Shown in pieces: positions 51,501-64,000 of a stretch of DNA of 64,000 bases; the stretch's first letter is position 1, and each line of letters opens with the position of its first letter. The notes under the pieces were generated by a model. It was given only the letters and a program-made list of their open reading frames with translations. It did no database searches and had not been told where the DNA came from. Position numbers and translations under genes: made by a program. This DNA comes from Bugula neritina (taxonomy: Eukaryota > Bryozoa > Gymnolaemata > Cheilostomatida > Bugulidae): NCBI GenBank assembly GCA_964035545.1, contig OZ037771.1:4081128-4145127 (forward strand), written 5' to 3'.

Positions 51501-54500
51501 GAGTTTGGCCGAGTTCTATATATCTCTACTTCTATTTGACCTTTGTTTTGGCATCTTTAGCAGATGGTGTGCTCTTCATAGAGCTTCACAAGTGAACAGC
51601 CTTTAGCCTTCTATTGAGATAGTCTTAATGTTATTAAAAGCTAAAAGAGTAACCCTAAAAGGAGGCAGCTTAATGATGACTATTTCATGTTCTTGACAGG
51701 CTATTCAAAATAATGTAGAGTTGAAATATAATATTCTTAAAACATTTTTTATTAATTGAAAGTTATAAAATAATAGAATTACTGAATTTTAAAAACTAGA
51801 TTTTTTACCCCAGGAAGTGAATGTGCTTTGTTTGAAGAGAAGATAACTTGTATTATGTTAGGAATATTTTCTAAAGTTGAGGTCGCACCGCTTTCTGCAA
51901 ATCATTTGCTCCAAGTAATTTTAAAACAAGGTTTTACACTTCTATTTTCCAGGCTTCGTGAAGTTTCCTGGGTATAAGAGTAAATATTTTTATTTTTTAC
52001 AAATAAAATTATGGTGGTGGCTACAAAATATTGTGCTGGGTATTAAACACGCAGTGCCTAGTTCTGTAGACCAACAAAGATGTTTCTGGTTGCCTTGAGA
52101 GGTGATGATTAACCATCAAACTGTAATGGCCTTTGTGCGAACCTCACTTTGTAATGGTGGCATTGCATTTCAAAGTAGCAGTTCACTGCTGCAGATATTT
52201 GTTTAGCTAGTAGTTAATGTCATTAATAGACAAAAGAGATTAGGCCCTGTCTGTCTGTGCGTCTTGCCTGAATAAACTACTAGACAACGGAGTGACATTT
52301 GAGAAGGCCGGGTCAGTTGTCTCCGCTCTGTTTTCTCAAATAAATGTAATTTAAAATAAAAGCAAAACCGAGATTCTCAATTCTGATTAGTTCTGTGTGT
52401 AACATCATTGATTTCTTTGCATAGAGTGGCTTCGGCTGACTCATTCTGACGCTGACCTAGTCAGGCAGCGATCGGTGAGTCAGACAGCACGCTGCTTCAG
52501 TTTTAATGATGGAGTGGGCAGCATTGCTACTCGTGAATCAGCGAATTTGTTGCTGCAAATGTTAAGGGATGATTCAAAATAAATTGGCACATTTTAATCA
52601 ATAATTATTAAACAAGCAATTGGCAGAGAATAATATTGCTTGTAACTAATATCATCACTATTCCACTAAAAATTATCACAATGTTATTTAGCAAACTTTC
52701 GTTATTTTTTTAACATTAATTTAGTCAAAAATATTTGTGGGCAAAGAGAGCGGCAGCTGTGTGAGTATTTTGAGACTCCGAGCCACTGTAAAGCTTATCA
52801 CAAGTTGTTTGGCTGGTTTGGTGGCTGCGTGTTAACCACAGAGTTACCACAGCCAGTCAAGTCTCCATGCTTGTGAACAAAATGTGATTTGGTAGTTGGG
52901 AACTAGCAATGCACACAATTTAGACTACGAATAACCAACAGTATCACTTTAAGTATTGTTTTATTAACACGAAATAAAATATGATGGCTGGAAGCCAGCA
53001 TTTGTTGGTTGGTGGCGGTTTGTTAGAATATTTTCAGCACGGCATAGTCGGCGGACTAATGTAGCTGGGCTTTCATCGTACCAGATTGTTCTTCCGCTAT
53101 GCTGTGAGCTACTGTGGCTGCATATGGATTAGCATCGCGGGTAAACTTGAGTCATAAGTATTAGTCTATTTTTGAATCACTTAGGGGATTTCTTTATTGA
53201 TTTACGCTTTATCACACGCCTTTGAAGGGCTGCTGTCCGTGCTAGATCGTAGCAATATGTAGGTTGGCTAAGAAACTGACTAGAACACTGTAGGTCAAGT
53301 ATTACAGTATCTGAACGTTACATTGGTGTGAATTATGTTAGATTCATTGCCTAATGCTATTACTGAGAGCTATGCAGGTTACTTGTTTATAAAAATCTGG
53401 TTCCAATAAAAAGTATAACAACATATTTGTCACATGACAAGCTTTCAGCTGTGCTGGATACGTTTTCCAAAACAAGAAACACAACTATTGAAAGCACATA
53501 ATTGAAATTTTTGAGAAGCCTTCATGATTATTTCATCCTTTCCTCTCTGTGGCCTAATTATGTTTCATCGGCCATTCAATCTACCAGCTTGTCATCACGT
53601 TGGTTAACTGACAGTCCTAATATAGTTTTACTTTAGTACAATAATCATTTCGCCGACAACTGTTTTAGAATTACTTTAAATTTCTTAGTACCAGCAGTGC
53701 AGATTAAAACCCATTATTTTCGTTGCAAACGTGCGGTTCGTAGGAATTTTAAGTCAATGGGAAAAGTATTCAATAAAGCAGCCAATGGGAAGGCCGATCT
53801 TGTGACCTACATAAGCCACCGCGAGCATTACGCGCCATTGTAAGCTTCCCTTGCTGCTGGTTGGTCTATCGATTATCTGGTTTGAAATGATTCACTAGAT
53901 GACTACGTGAGTTAAAGCCTCACTCAAGAACCCGATGTTGACCGTGATGTAATCTACATAATTACTGTAGAATAACTATAAATTATTGCATATAATAAAC
54001 CGATGGCCTTCTTAATTGTGTTTTTGACATTGAGGCAATAGCATAGCATATGGCTGCGCTTGTTCTGCCATTATTGAGCTAATTATCAAGGCTGGCTGTA
54101 ATCTACCAGCAAGTCCAGCTTCGGTTATGATGAATAAATTATTGTATTTATTATCCTATCAAGTATTGCTGTTGACTAGCTACATGATGTTGTAGAGACA
54201 CCAGACTGGAATGTATTCTGAGGTATTTCTCAGTCACATCCTTACACTTGTTCTCTTCTTGATTTTCAGTGGTGCTGGTGACAGGAGCCACTGGCTACTT
54301 GGCATCGCACATCATCAAGCAGCTAGTCGAGTCTGGACAGTTCAAAGTTCGTGGCACAGTCAGAAGTTTGGAGAATAATGAAAAACTGGAGAAACTGAAG
54401 TCTTTGCTCCAAGAGAATTCTAAATACGAGTTGGAGTTTGTGGAGGCCGACCTTACAAAGGCAGATACATGGAAAGAGTGAGTAGCTGCATACCATAAGT

Positions 54501-57500
54501 GTGGAGGGGGGGGGGGGGGGGTTACATGTCTAGGGTATGTTTAGGAGTCTTTGTGGAGATGTATCCAGTAAATATTGAAATTGCTAATTGAAAAAGGGGA
54601 GAGGGTGGGTCTAAAGTTATGATCTAAAATTTTGTAGTTTCTAAATGCTAGAGTCATGTCCTGGCATGTGCTATCACGATGATCACCCAGTAGTAGTCGA
54701 TTATATTTGAGAGTTGAGTGAGTTATAGTTCAGGGATAGAGTTAGTTACAGTTCAGAGTTAAAGTCGATGAGCTAAAGCAAAGTTTGGTGGTAGAAAGAG
54801 GCTTATAAACACTGTGTTGCTACGGTGTGAAATGAAATATCCTCTAAGAAATGTGGTATTAGTTTTATTTATGCATAGTATTGTATAGAGCTCTTCTTTC
54901 CCTAAACACAATAAAATCAGCTTTGCAGCTCTTTTTGCTGGTAATGCTTGTGGGGATTATCAACGTTGCTTGCAGATTTGCTGCAGTGTACTAATTTTAT
55001 TCCTATTTATGCTGGGTGTCGCACTTTGTACACGAGTGTGTTACCAGTCAAAGTTCTTGCTTTGAAACTGCTGAAACTGTATTGATGACACCCAAACCAA
55101 CTTTTCAACTTTCTAATACCTTCAGTTTAATTTCTACTCTCGGAATAAGACATAAATTGTCGTATTCTCTTTCAGTCGAACTTTCTGGTTGGAGTAAAGG
55201 AAGTTTTATGTGTCTCATACAGCTACAGCTTTTATTGATTTTTTAAGCAAAAACATGCACAGATGTAGACCAAGAAATATATAATTGAAGTTTTTATTAA
55301 TTAGCCCCATTTACAGTTTGTGAAGTTTATGATTCTAAAGATTTTTTCGGGAAGCAACCCAAGTTTCCTTTGGTTATAAATCCCTCTCAGGTCAGTTGTT
55401 GCGCTAGCTGGGGCATATTTTAAAGTCTGGGTTTTTAATCTTATAGTCCACCTCCTGTTTGAGAATCATTTGAAATTGAAAAATCTAGGGTTAGAAAACT
55501 CCGCTTGCTATCCAGAAGGGCACAACTCTCTTCAGCCAAATGCTGGTCTCAAAGTACAAAGCTATCTCTATTGTTGAATTTTTATTAAATTGATTTTCAC
55601 TTAGCCACATTTGATACTGCTTCTACATGAAGTTTTTTTCAGACAAAAAGTATTGATTTTTAATTACCTCATGCATGCTCATTCTTAGATTAAGACTTAA
55701 CAGTTTAATGCTTAAATTGAGTAAATTAACGATACACCTCTTGTATCCCCCTACTAAAATGATTTCATCACGGAATACAGAAGCTACTATGTTACAAACT
55801 GCACTGCATTATTTAGCTGAGTGTATTCCCATCGGATCTGGGCTTTCTTTTAAAAAGAAAAGAAATTGTTCCTAATAATAGTCTGTGTAACAGAATTGGC
55901 AATTATTTTTCAGTACAGTGCAATGTCTGGCTGCATTGACTACCGTTTTTCAAACAGTTTTCACTCCCTGACCCAGACTGCAATCCAGGGTCAGTTGGGA
56001 TGATTTAGTTTTGTGGGCAGACCTTCAGATTTGTCAACTAATAGCCAATTATGGATAGTCAAAACTTTCACTCTTTCTAAAGTTGTAAACAGAAACAGTT
56101 TTGTCATCGCCCATTAGTTCTGTAATGGTAGAGCTCCTCCTAAAATTTGTATTTAGTGATCAGTATACACTTGAATTTTTATTGTTTATTATTCATGTTA
56201 TTGTTTATTGTTTTTTTAGTGCTGTCAAAGGGTGTGAATATGTGATTCACACAGCTAGCCCTTTCCCAGTGACGGAGCCAGAAAACTCTAACGATGTAAT
56301 TGATCCAGCCAGGGATGGCACAATCTCTGTACTCAAGGCTTGTGTAGAAGATGGAGGAGTGAAAAGAGTCGTAATGACCAGCTCCCTCGTCGCCATCACG
56401 TCTGGCAAAACTCGTGAGTTGGCCACTTCCAACTATAATTTGTATCAAAGTTCTTATGATTCTGAAGATGGTATTATTTGTAGTTATAAACTAAAGTTAT
56501 TGCATTTAACAAACGCTAGAGAGATATGAGCCACTTGCCACAGGAGCCCTCATGGCCTTCTCAGTTGAGGTTATAAATTGCCCTGAAGATTTTCCCCAGA
56601 CTTCCAATACCTTCCTTCTGATGTGCTGTTCATCTCTAGCTTGCTCTGTAGTTGATGGTGACTTTTGGCAAGGCCGATCTCTTGCAAATATTTCTGAATG
56701 AAATCAAACCATAATTTTATTGAGAAAACAACTCCCTTGCAGAAACTTAAACGTCAGCAATCCTGAATGAAAGCTTAGTAGCAAATATAATACACCAGAG
56801 CAGCTAGCAGCTAGGCCACTCATACAAACTAAAATATTACTCCTCACCTATGCTTTCTATCTTCAGTTGGTGCCACCTTTGCTTCTTTTGAAAATTAAAA
56901 AAGTTCTGTATTTGAGACTCTACCACATTATGCCATGCAACTAGTGTGTTTGAATAACGTAAACTAAAAAAATAGAAAAACCTGACTAGATTCATTCAGG
57001 AAGATTTTCACAACATCTAGCTGCTTGTAGTTGACAAGAATGTGTGCACTGAGGAGATGTGGGCGGATACGGAGAAAAGCACCAGTGCATACGACAAGAG
57101 CAAAGCCTTAGCTGAGAAGGCAGCATGGGACTTCATCAAGACAGAGCTGCCAGGTTGGTAGTGAATTAACTACTTAGTTACAACAGAGGCAGCAGCATTG
57201 GCAGCATTTCATCTCATCCTTCTCAGGGGATGGCTGCTGTGTTACATCATCTGTGCTGATTTACATTGATAGTGGGGCAGCATTCTTACGTAACACTGCC
57301 TTATGCAGTGCTTGTCTGATGTGTGTTAGCTGCTGGTGCTGTGTTCCAGTTGGCTACATTGTAATTATATCTTGTGTATAACTAATGTGGAGCTTCCTTT
57401 GTGCAGTTCAACTTCACACTTGATGTGCTAGTGGAATAGTTTTAATGTGGGTATTGAGTATAGTTATGTGTGGGTTATACATATGTGGGCCTTCTGTTAC

Positions 57501-60500
57501 GTAATGCTATGTGTTTGGTATTTAGAAGGCAGCGGTTTGGAGCTGTCGGTAATCAATCCTGGATTTCTTGTTGGCCCTCCATTGATGAAGATGGACAGCT
57601 TCAGTGTTGAGGTAATTCATTGATGAACTTTCTATTAAATATATGTAGAGTAATATCTACAGTAAATATACAAAATAATATTTTCATAGTAAATATACAA
57701 AAAATAGCTACATTAAATAACAACAAAAGTAAGTCATAATAACATCCCAATTGAAAAACCAAGATTTTGTTTTATAAAATAAAGTGACAACGATCAGGGT
57801 AAAATTTGGTGAAGTTGGGTTGGGAGTAGAGCAGTTATTAGAGATGTTGAATCCATGGTACAAAGCAGATACAAGGTACACTGTTGTTTGTGCTGTGAAC
57901 ATCTATAATCTGTCAGGGCAGCTGCTCACATTGTAAACAGAGAGTATGCAGGCAGCGAATGAACTACTCTCACATGACAACCACACTTGCCAATCTGCAG
58001 TAGAGAGTATCAGTAGAAAAATGCTGGTGTTATGACATGATTCCTGCTTTGAATGGTATCTCGGTGACATTCTCCACTTGCTTGCATGATAGCTGTGCGA
58101 GTAAAGAATTTGAAATGGATTTTGAACAAGCCTATAAAATGTCTCAATATTGAAGTGAGATATTCCATTGTAATGTATACTACTATGGGTTATGCACTAA
58201 CAACAATGGTAGATATTATCATGTATTCCCATTGAACACTCGGGTTTAACCGGGGTGCCATTTGTGTGACATATTTGGTGTCTTATATCATAGAATTGCT
58301 GAGCTGAGGCTACCAGCCTGTAGGTAGAACCCACCACTATGCTAAACTACCACCACATTCATTTGCCTCTTTGTGAATGAATACAAACCAGTCATATTCT
58401 ATGAACTGCTTCCTGCTTGTGGGTAGATGTTGTAGAAAAGATGACAACTCTACACCATACACTTCTCTCTACACGATATACTTCTCTCTACATGATATAC
58501 TCTTCTCTCTACATGATATACTCTTCTCTCTACATGATATACTCTTCTCTCTACACGATATACTTTTCTCTACATGATTCACTTCTTTCTACACCATATA
58601 GTTCTCTCTATTCTTGATATACACTTCTCTACACGATACACTTCTCTCTACACGATATACACTTCTCTCTACGCGATACACTTCTCTACACGACATACTT
58701 CTCTCTATACGAGATACACTTCTCTCTACACAATACACTTCTCTCTACATGATATACTCTTCTCTCTACATGATATACTCTTCTCTCTACTTGATATACT
58801 TCTCTCTACACGATATAGTTCTCTCTACATGATATACTCTTCTCTCTACATGATATACTTCTCTCTACATGATATACTCTTCTCTCTACATGATATACTT
58901 CTCTCTACACGATATAGTTCTCTCTACATGATATACTCTTCTCTCTACATGATATACTTCTCTCTACACGATATACTCCTCTCTACATGATATACTCCTC
59001 TCTACATGATATACTTCCCTCTACACTTCCCTCTACATTTCTCTCTACATTTCTCTCTATGCGAAACACTTCTCTCTACACGATATACACTTCTCTCTAC
59101 AAGACATACTCCTCTCTACAAGACATACACTATACATGTTCCACATAACACAGGAGTTACTGTGTTGCAGGTAATCAAGAAGCTGATGAATAGAGAGTAC
59201 TCCGTTCTCCCTAAGATCAGCTACAGCTGCTCAGATGTTCGGGATGTGGCCCTGGCGCACATGAGAGCTATGATGATCAAACAGGCCGCAGGTAAAACCT
59301 ACCTACCTACAGTTCCATTGTTTTTATTTTTTATTCTGTATCTAATCACATTTAGTAAATGAAAGTGGCAGATGAATACAGGCAACATAGGGTAAAGTAT
59401 GAGATTGGCAAATTACAACAATAATTTTCCCTATGTGTATTGGTTTGCAGCCTGCTTCTAACTGTATAGAAACTTACATTTAGTTTTCTCATATCCTTCA
59501 TACTAACAAATTCTGGTGTTATTTATTATTTAATTTAAGAGAGTTTTATAATGCAATAAGTAGGTTTTATCACAGTGGTAGCCCAGACTGCCTGAACTGT
59601 AACGACCACTATGTGTATTGTATAGCGAGAGGGAGGTTTGAATAACTACCAACTAGTTCAAAGGGAGCATGGAATATTCATACAGTTCTATGGGATATTT
59701 TTTATCATTTAATATTTGATTTGCAGCTGCGAAATGAATTGTTTGTCACTTTCACCACGGTGCAAAGTCCAACATAATAAGAGTAATAATGATGACAGAT
59801 ACATGAACCATAATTATGTTATTTTTTATTTGTTAGCAAAAGTGGTGCTCTACTTGTCAAATATTGTCTGTAAGCAACATTTCCATAAATAACAGAGTTG
59901 ACTAGTCCTGGCCAACCAAACATTTCGCTGAGCTCTGTGCTACATGCTTTGTGGATGGATATAATAATAAGTGACATGTTAGGGCAACTCCCGACTTATA
60001 TTTAGCAACTCCTTAAAAACAATATAGTTGATGGTCACCTGAAAACTTCTACTTCAGCTAGTATATTTAAAAAAAATGATTTGGCACGACTACAAATTAA
60101 TACAGCTTGTAGAATTAGTTGAGAAAGGTTATACAGTACTCCCTCTGTATCTCACTAAGTTGCGGGTCCTGAAACTTCGATTCCCGACATAGTAGAGTAA
60201 CAGATGTAACTCTCAGATCCGTTAAATGCAGCCATTTTGTCCCTATAAACACATACGTAAGCCACAAATAGGGGGTCCAAGCCCTTGTGTGACCTGTGGA
60301 GTTTTGTGAGGAACGGATATGTAGGGAGCACTGTAATTGGTTATAAGATGTTGAGCTGTTTTGTTACCAAAGAACTACCACAGTTCCCCAGAGTATTTTA
60401 ACTTATACATCCCACAGGATAGCTGGATTAATAGATACATACAATCAATATCTGTCCATCAACATCTACTTGGCAAATGTACAAAACTTTAATCAGAGTT

Positions 60501-63500
60501 GCAAATAAGAATGTAAAGTATGTTAGAGATATACTGGTATGCATAATGGAATATCCTGAAAAACTGATGTTTTTAGAGTTTACCAAAGGTTAGCATTCTA
60601 GTTATTTCAGCAATTTGAATTTCTTTTTATGCTTTTTTTTACCAAATATTAGTTTGCATTGTTTTGCATGAGTAAGCTGTAATAGTACTTACTGGTAGTG
60701 ACTATGTCTAAATATTGTCGCAATGTTGTGTATCATCATATCACCATTCTCTGGTTTATGGAGAAGATAATTAGCAGGAAGGTTTTAATTGACATAGTTA
60801 TTGCCTATAAGTATCAAAAGTTCACATGTGTATAATTAGAGAGATGCATATACAATATTTCTTGAAAATTTCTCTAGTAGGTTTATTATTTTCTCTAATT
60901 CTGTGTGAAAGACGTATCAGTTTCTGCAGGTGTAAGTTTATTAGTATGTACTGTAGGTGTAAGTATGTTGTAAGTATATTAACATGTACTGCAGTTGTAA
61001 GTGTGTTAATATATACTGCAGGTGTAAGTGTGTTGCTACGTACTGTAGGTGTAAGTGTGTTAACAAATATATCCTTGCCATTCCCAGGTCACAGGCACGT
61101 GGTAACCAAGGAATCTGTGTGGCTCAAAGACATGGCTAACATCTTGTCCCAGGAATTCAACAGCCAAGGTGGGAAAGCCTTCAATTTGCCACCATGAAGT
61201 GGTGTGGGTTGTGTTGGCGTCATGTTTTCTGCGACTTCCTGAAATATTAGAGTAGTATTTTGGTCTCTGGACTCTAGAACAGTTCTAATACCACAGTTCA
61301 CTCTCCACGTATATTCTATTGCAGCACCTCAGCACATGCTAGCTGCCTGAGCATTACTTCACTTCCCCTTGTATATGCCAACACACTTACATGTGTATAT
61401 TTTATATAATAGTGATATCTTGCAAGAAGGCTGCCAATTTCTTCTATCTTGTAAGGATAACAATCAGTCTGTCTGTGTGTCTATATTCTATAGGATGTTG
61501 GCTTCTTGCCAACTTTTTCATAGCTGTTGGGAGTTATGCTGTGTGTGATTCCATTCTTAAATCTTTGAATATCTTGCAGTAATGCTACTGCAAATAAAGC
61601 GACAAATTTGTTAAAAGAATTTAGGTTCAAATCTGAAACACAAAAATTACTAATGCTAACTGTTTGATTTTTCACCTCCCCTTTCCCCAAGACTTATTTA
61701 TTTGTATTGAAAAGTATCGTGTTATATGGTTGTGATGTTTATCTCCAGAGTTTTTACAGCTACAACAATTACAAAATGCCTGTAATTGGCAACTTATCAA
61801 TTAGCATTAGTAATGTTGTTCTTATCTGGAATTGCTAGATATACTAATAATCATACTAAACATGTTCCATTAAGATTAGTAACCAGCAATCAATATGTTA
61901 TCTTATGTTTCTAGGATTCAACATTCCAACATCACAAGTTCCTTATGTGATCGTGTGGATTAAGTCTCAGTTTGATCCTGAGATGAAACGAATGCTTCCA
62001 TCTATTGGCAAGATATGCCAGTATGATACTAAGAGGGTGAGCAGTTATTGTTCTGCGTTGATACTGCAGTTATGCTGGCCTTGCTGTGGGTGCTGATTAT
62101 AGCTTGCAGTAGTTAGTACAATATATGATAGTCTAGTTGGATGTTAACCAGTTTTTGTTTGAAAAAATTGAACACAATTTTAGTAGCTTTCAGTTTCTTC
62201 GATTTCACTTGAATTACAAATGGGCTCAATAGGTTATTTTTTATAAACTATTGAATTAGATGAAGTAAGTTGATAACAATCAGTAAGTTTTGTAATTAAA
62301 TAGTGAATTGAGTTGTAAGGATTAAAAAAGACAGCAGCTATCAGCATTTACCTGGTAGACTTGGCTCACCACTTGCATGCTGTAAGTTGAAGCTAGTCAT
62401 TTGATAAACCAATGTTTGTACTTGCTGTCAAAGGGTGTCAGCAAGTTCTGAAACATATACCCACAATCAACTGTTTTACCGTCAATTCACTATCTATTTA
62501 ATCACTCACCTAGTGTACTGTACCACCGGGTATGCTGCTGAATGTGGTGCGGCAAAGTATGGTGCTTGTGCAATCCAAAGTCAAAACTAATGCATTTTCT
62601 TCCATCATTTCCAGATGACTAATATACTACAAGTAGAGGCGAGGGAAATAAAGGACTCCTTATTGGAGATGGGACACGCCATGATCAACTTGGAGGTTGT
62701 GCAAAAAGTGGAAAAAACAGATAAGAAATCTCGCAAAGCCACTAACAAGAAGAAAAAAGTCGCGGTTAGTTACGCAGCACGTATAAATAATTGCTCTAAA
62801 GATGCTATTGCTTGTTCTGCTCATCGTTGCAGCCTATACTTGAGATTCGCACTGAATTTTGAACTCATCTTGATGAAACCGAGAGTTGTCTTTGCTATGC
62901 CTGGCATTAAAAGGACAGATAATTCTTATGATTCACCTTATGAGTTGAATAAATGAATAAATCTGTCACATTGTGGATAACTTAACATGTATTATGAATG
63001 GATTTTTATGAACAGAAAGACATGGAAGATGGTGAAGAGAAGAAAGATGAGCCGGAAAAGGCAGCTTCCACATCTGGGTCAGCAGAAAATGGCTCTGGAG
63101 CTGATGCTGCCGTTACAATTGAAGAGGTTGAAATCATTGATGATAACAAGGAAGTTGAAAATCAGGTTTGTTCTTTTTGACATGTTTGACATCAATGATT
63201 TTTGAACTTTGGAATTAAATATCCCATTTGTTCACTTCATGACTAGCTTTTGCTTAGACTCGGTCTGTAGAGCTGATTAAAGATGGCCGACGTGAAGTTA
63301 TTTGAAGCAGAACGTTTGATTGATGAGTTGCTTTGAGTTTAGACTGATTATTCAGTAACCAATGATTCTCATTTACGTTTTAGGAGGTTAAGCCTGCTGA
63401 AACTGAAGAAGCTGCTGGCGAGGTCAAAGTTGAGGCATCAGCTGATGCGGCAGAGCCTCTTTCTGAAGAAGAGGTGAAAGATGAAGCCACCACCTCTGAC

Positions 63501-63757
63501 CCAGAGTCATCTAAAAAGAAAGGCACGTTCATCTAATGTCCTACTCATCCCTTGGATATTACTGTGTACCTATTGATAGCTGTTAGGAGATCTGTGATTG
63601 GACAGACAATTTGAATAGTTGTTGTGAATTTATGAGCTTTTCTGTTGAACTTCGTGTTTTATGTTAATAGCAGACAAGAAGGATAAACCTAAGAAGGAGA
63701 AGAAAGAGAAGAAGAAAGGAGGACTGTTTTCATTCTCATTCAAAAAGACCAAAAAGC
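48581..63757 (+). CDS. Extended SDR (DFR/CCR-like) with acidic N- and Lys-rich C-extensions; 3' end open
   Basis: Twelve phase-consistent exons: 48581-48872, 54270-54477, 56220-56413, 57031-57153, 57526-57611, 59171-59291, 61088-61168, 61915-62036, 62615-62764, 63016-63165, 63384-63522, 63674-63757, at least 583 aa. Exon 1 is a 97-residue Glu/Thr/Pro/Ala-rich, probably disordered extension. Residues about 98-400 form an NAD(P)-dependent extended SDR of the dihydroflavonol/cinnamoyl-CoA reductase type: VLVTGATGYLASHI (Rossmann glycine motif), HTASPFP, catalytic Ser in VVMTSSL, catalytic YDKSK near 252, then INPGFLVGPPL and DVRDVALAHM. Substrate unknown. Exons 9-12 encode a Lys/Glu tail (KATNKKKKVA, EEKKDEPEKAAST, GLFSFSFKKTKK). 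Intron 11 appears to be GC-AG (63523) with a tandem TAGCAG acceptor. Exon 12 ends at a strong GTGAGT, so more exons probably lie beyond the window; reading through would stop at 63776. Intron 1 is 5.4 kb. Confidence 0.85.
48873..54269. other. Large first intron of the SDR gene
   Basis: 5.4 kb, donor GTAAGT and acceptor TTTTCAG. AT-rich; I see no embedded gene, MITE or tRNA. Small open frames around 50850-51600 lack any recognisable protein. Confidence 0.6.
54507..54522 (+). repeat. Poly(G) run
   Basis: An uninterrupted run of about 16 G just inside SDR intron 2; a possible G-quadruplex on the transcript and a likely assembly or sequencing weak point. Confidence 0.85.
58445..59130 (+). repeat. 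20-21-bp minisatellite (SDR intron 5)
   Basis: More than 30 units of the type CTCTCTACATGATATACTCT, with CACGATATAC and truncated variants, running to about 40 bp before the exon 6 acceptor (59170). Pyrimidine-rich on the sense strand. It keeps several frames open and yields false periodic ORFs. Confidence 0.93.
60134..60333. mobile_element. Stowaway-like MITE, 200 bp (SDR intron 6)
   Basis: Terminal inverted repeats CAGTACTCCCTCTGTAT and, at the right, ATATGTAGGGAGCACTG, flanked by TA on both sides. The CTCCCT-type end and TA target are the marks of Tc1/mariner-derived MITEs. A second copy is at 43089-43280. Confidence 0.8.
60928..61065 (+). repeat. Minisatellite of about 30 bp with splice-like units (SDR intron 6)
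   Basis: Four to five units of the type TACTGCAGGTGTAAGTGTGT, spaced 25-30 bp and ending 22 bp before the exon 7 acceptor (61087). Each unit carries an acceptor-like GCAG next to a donor-like GTAAGT. Confidence 0.75.
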
Positions 63758-63881
63758 GTGAGTGTTTTGCTCCTTAAGCATAAAGAGTTGCCAGAAAGGC
63801 TATCAGTTTTATTTTTAAATGAAGTAATTTTTCATCTTCACTCTGTTATACAGGAACAAAAATATTAGTAATCGTTGAATG

Positions 63882-64000
63882 TTTCTATTAGCAGCTCCAA
63901 ATTGGGGGTGACTTGGTGTAGTGGTTTGCAGTTCTCGGGTTTGGAGTTGGGGGTTCAATAAACACCAATTCTAAACTCGAAAACCTCAAACCACTGCATT
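63882..64000. mobile_element. Foldback MITE, copy 2 (SDR 3' region), cut by window end
   Basis: TTCTATTAGCAGCTCC, TTGGGGGTGACTTGG and TTCTCGGGTTTGGAG match the left arm of the element at 318-486, and the last 40 bp begin the inverted right arm. The element runs past the window edge. Confidence 0.78.

Noticed and set aside
58377-59362. ORFs with repeated SLHDILFSLHDIL / LLSTRY peptides
   Set aside because: Translation of the 20-21-bp minisatellite in SDR intron 5; only 59171-59291 is a real exon.

Overview
This is a window of animal nuclear DNA. It is AT-rich, every clear gene but one has many short exons with GT-AG introns, and coding sequence is a small minority. Intact orthologues of EFHC2 (a ciliary microtubule protein), TM9SF2, ABCC5 and riboflavin kinase, plus Ty3/gypsy, MITE-like and tRNA-derived repeats, point to an invertebrate metazoan. 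An early-branching animal such as a sponge or cnidarian is plausible, but the sequence alone does not settle the species. All exon models were built by eye from reading frame, splice consensus and protein families. They are phase-consistent from end to end, but no transcript supports them.

Layout. (1) 199-3586 (+): the 3' end of an ABCC5-like ABC transporter; its first intron carries a foldback MITE. (2) 4271-14792 (-): a complete 12-exon EFHC2 gene, convergent with ABCC5. Its intron 8 holds a full-length, apparently very young Ty3/gypsy retrotransposon (6415-10914) in antisense orientation. (3) 16287-23921 (+) and 27894-37759 (+): a tandem pair of TM9SF genes. The second is a good TM9SF2 orthologue. 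The first is a diverged paralogue without the C-terminal KxD motif, yet its exons 4-6 are almost identical to those of the second. Between them on the minus strand (24675-26856) lies an unrecognised gene for a small secreted or membrane protein with an internal duplication. (4) 39053-39514 (+): a single-exon, one-TM small protein. (5) 42608-43841 (+): riboflavin kinase. (6) 48581 to beyond 63757 (+): an extended short-chain dehydrogenase (DFR/CCR-like) with a long acidic N-terminal extension and a Lys/Glu-rich C-terminal tail.

The most unusual content is RNA-level. I find two sites that fold as type I hammerhead self-cleaving ribozymes. One lies in sense orientation in intron 3 of the TM9SF2-like gene (17649-17695). 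The other (46121-46181) is part of a perfect ~205-bp palindrome (46013-46217), so a complete ribozyme is present on each strand, head to head, between two (TA)n tracts. Both have the invariant core, three helices and an NUH cleavage site. Their short stem III resembles ribozymes of Penelope-like elements and retrozymes.

The introns are also rich in minisatellites next to splice sites. One in EFHC2 intron 8 appears to be made of copies of the exon 8 donor junction. Two in TM9SF2 flank exon 12, one of which repeats an acceptor-like motif about 25 times. The genes do not form an obvious pathway; the window is a conserved gene neighbourhood embedded in repeats.
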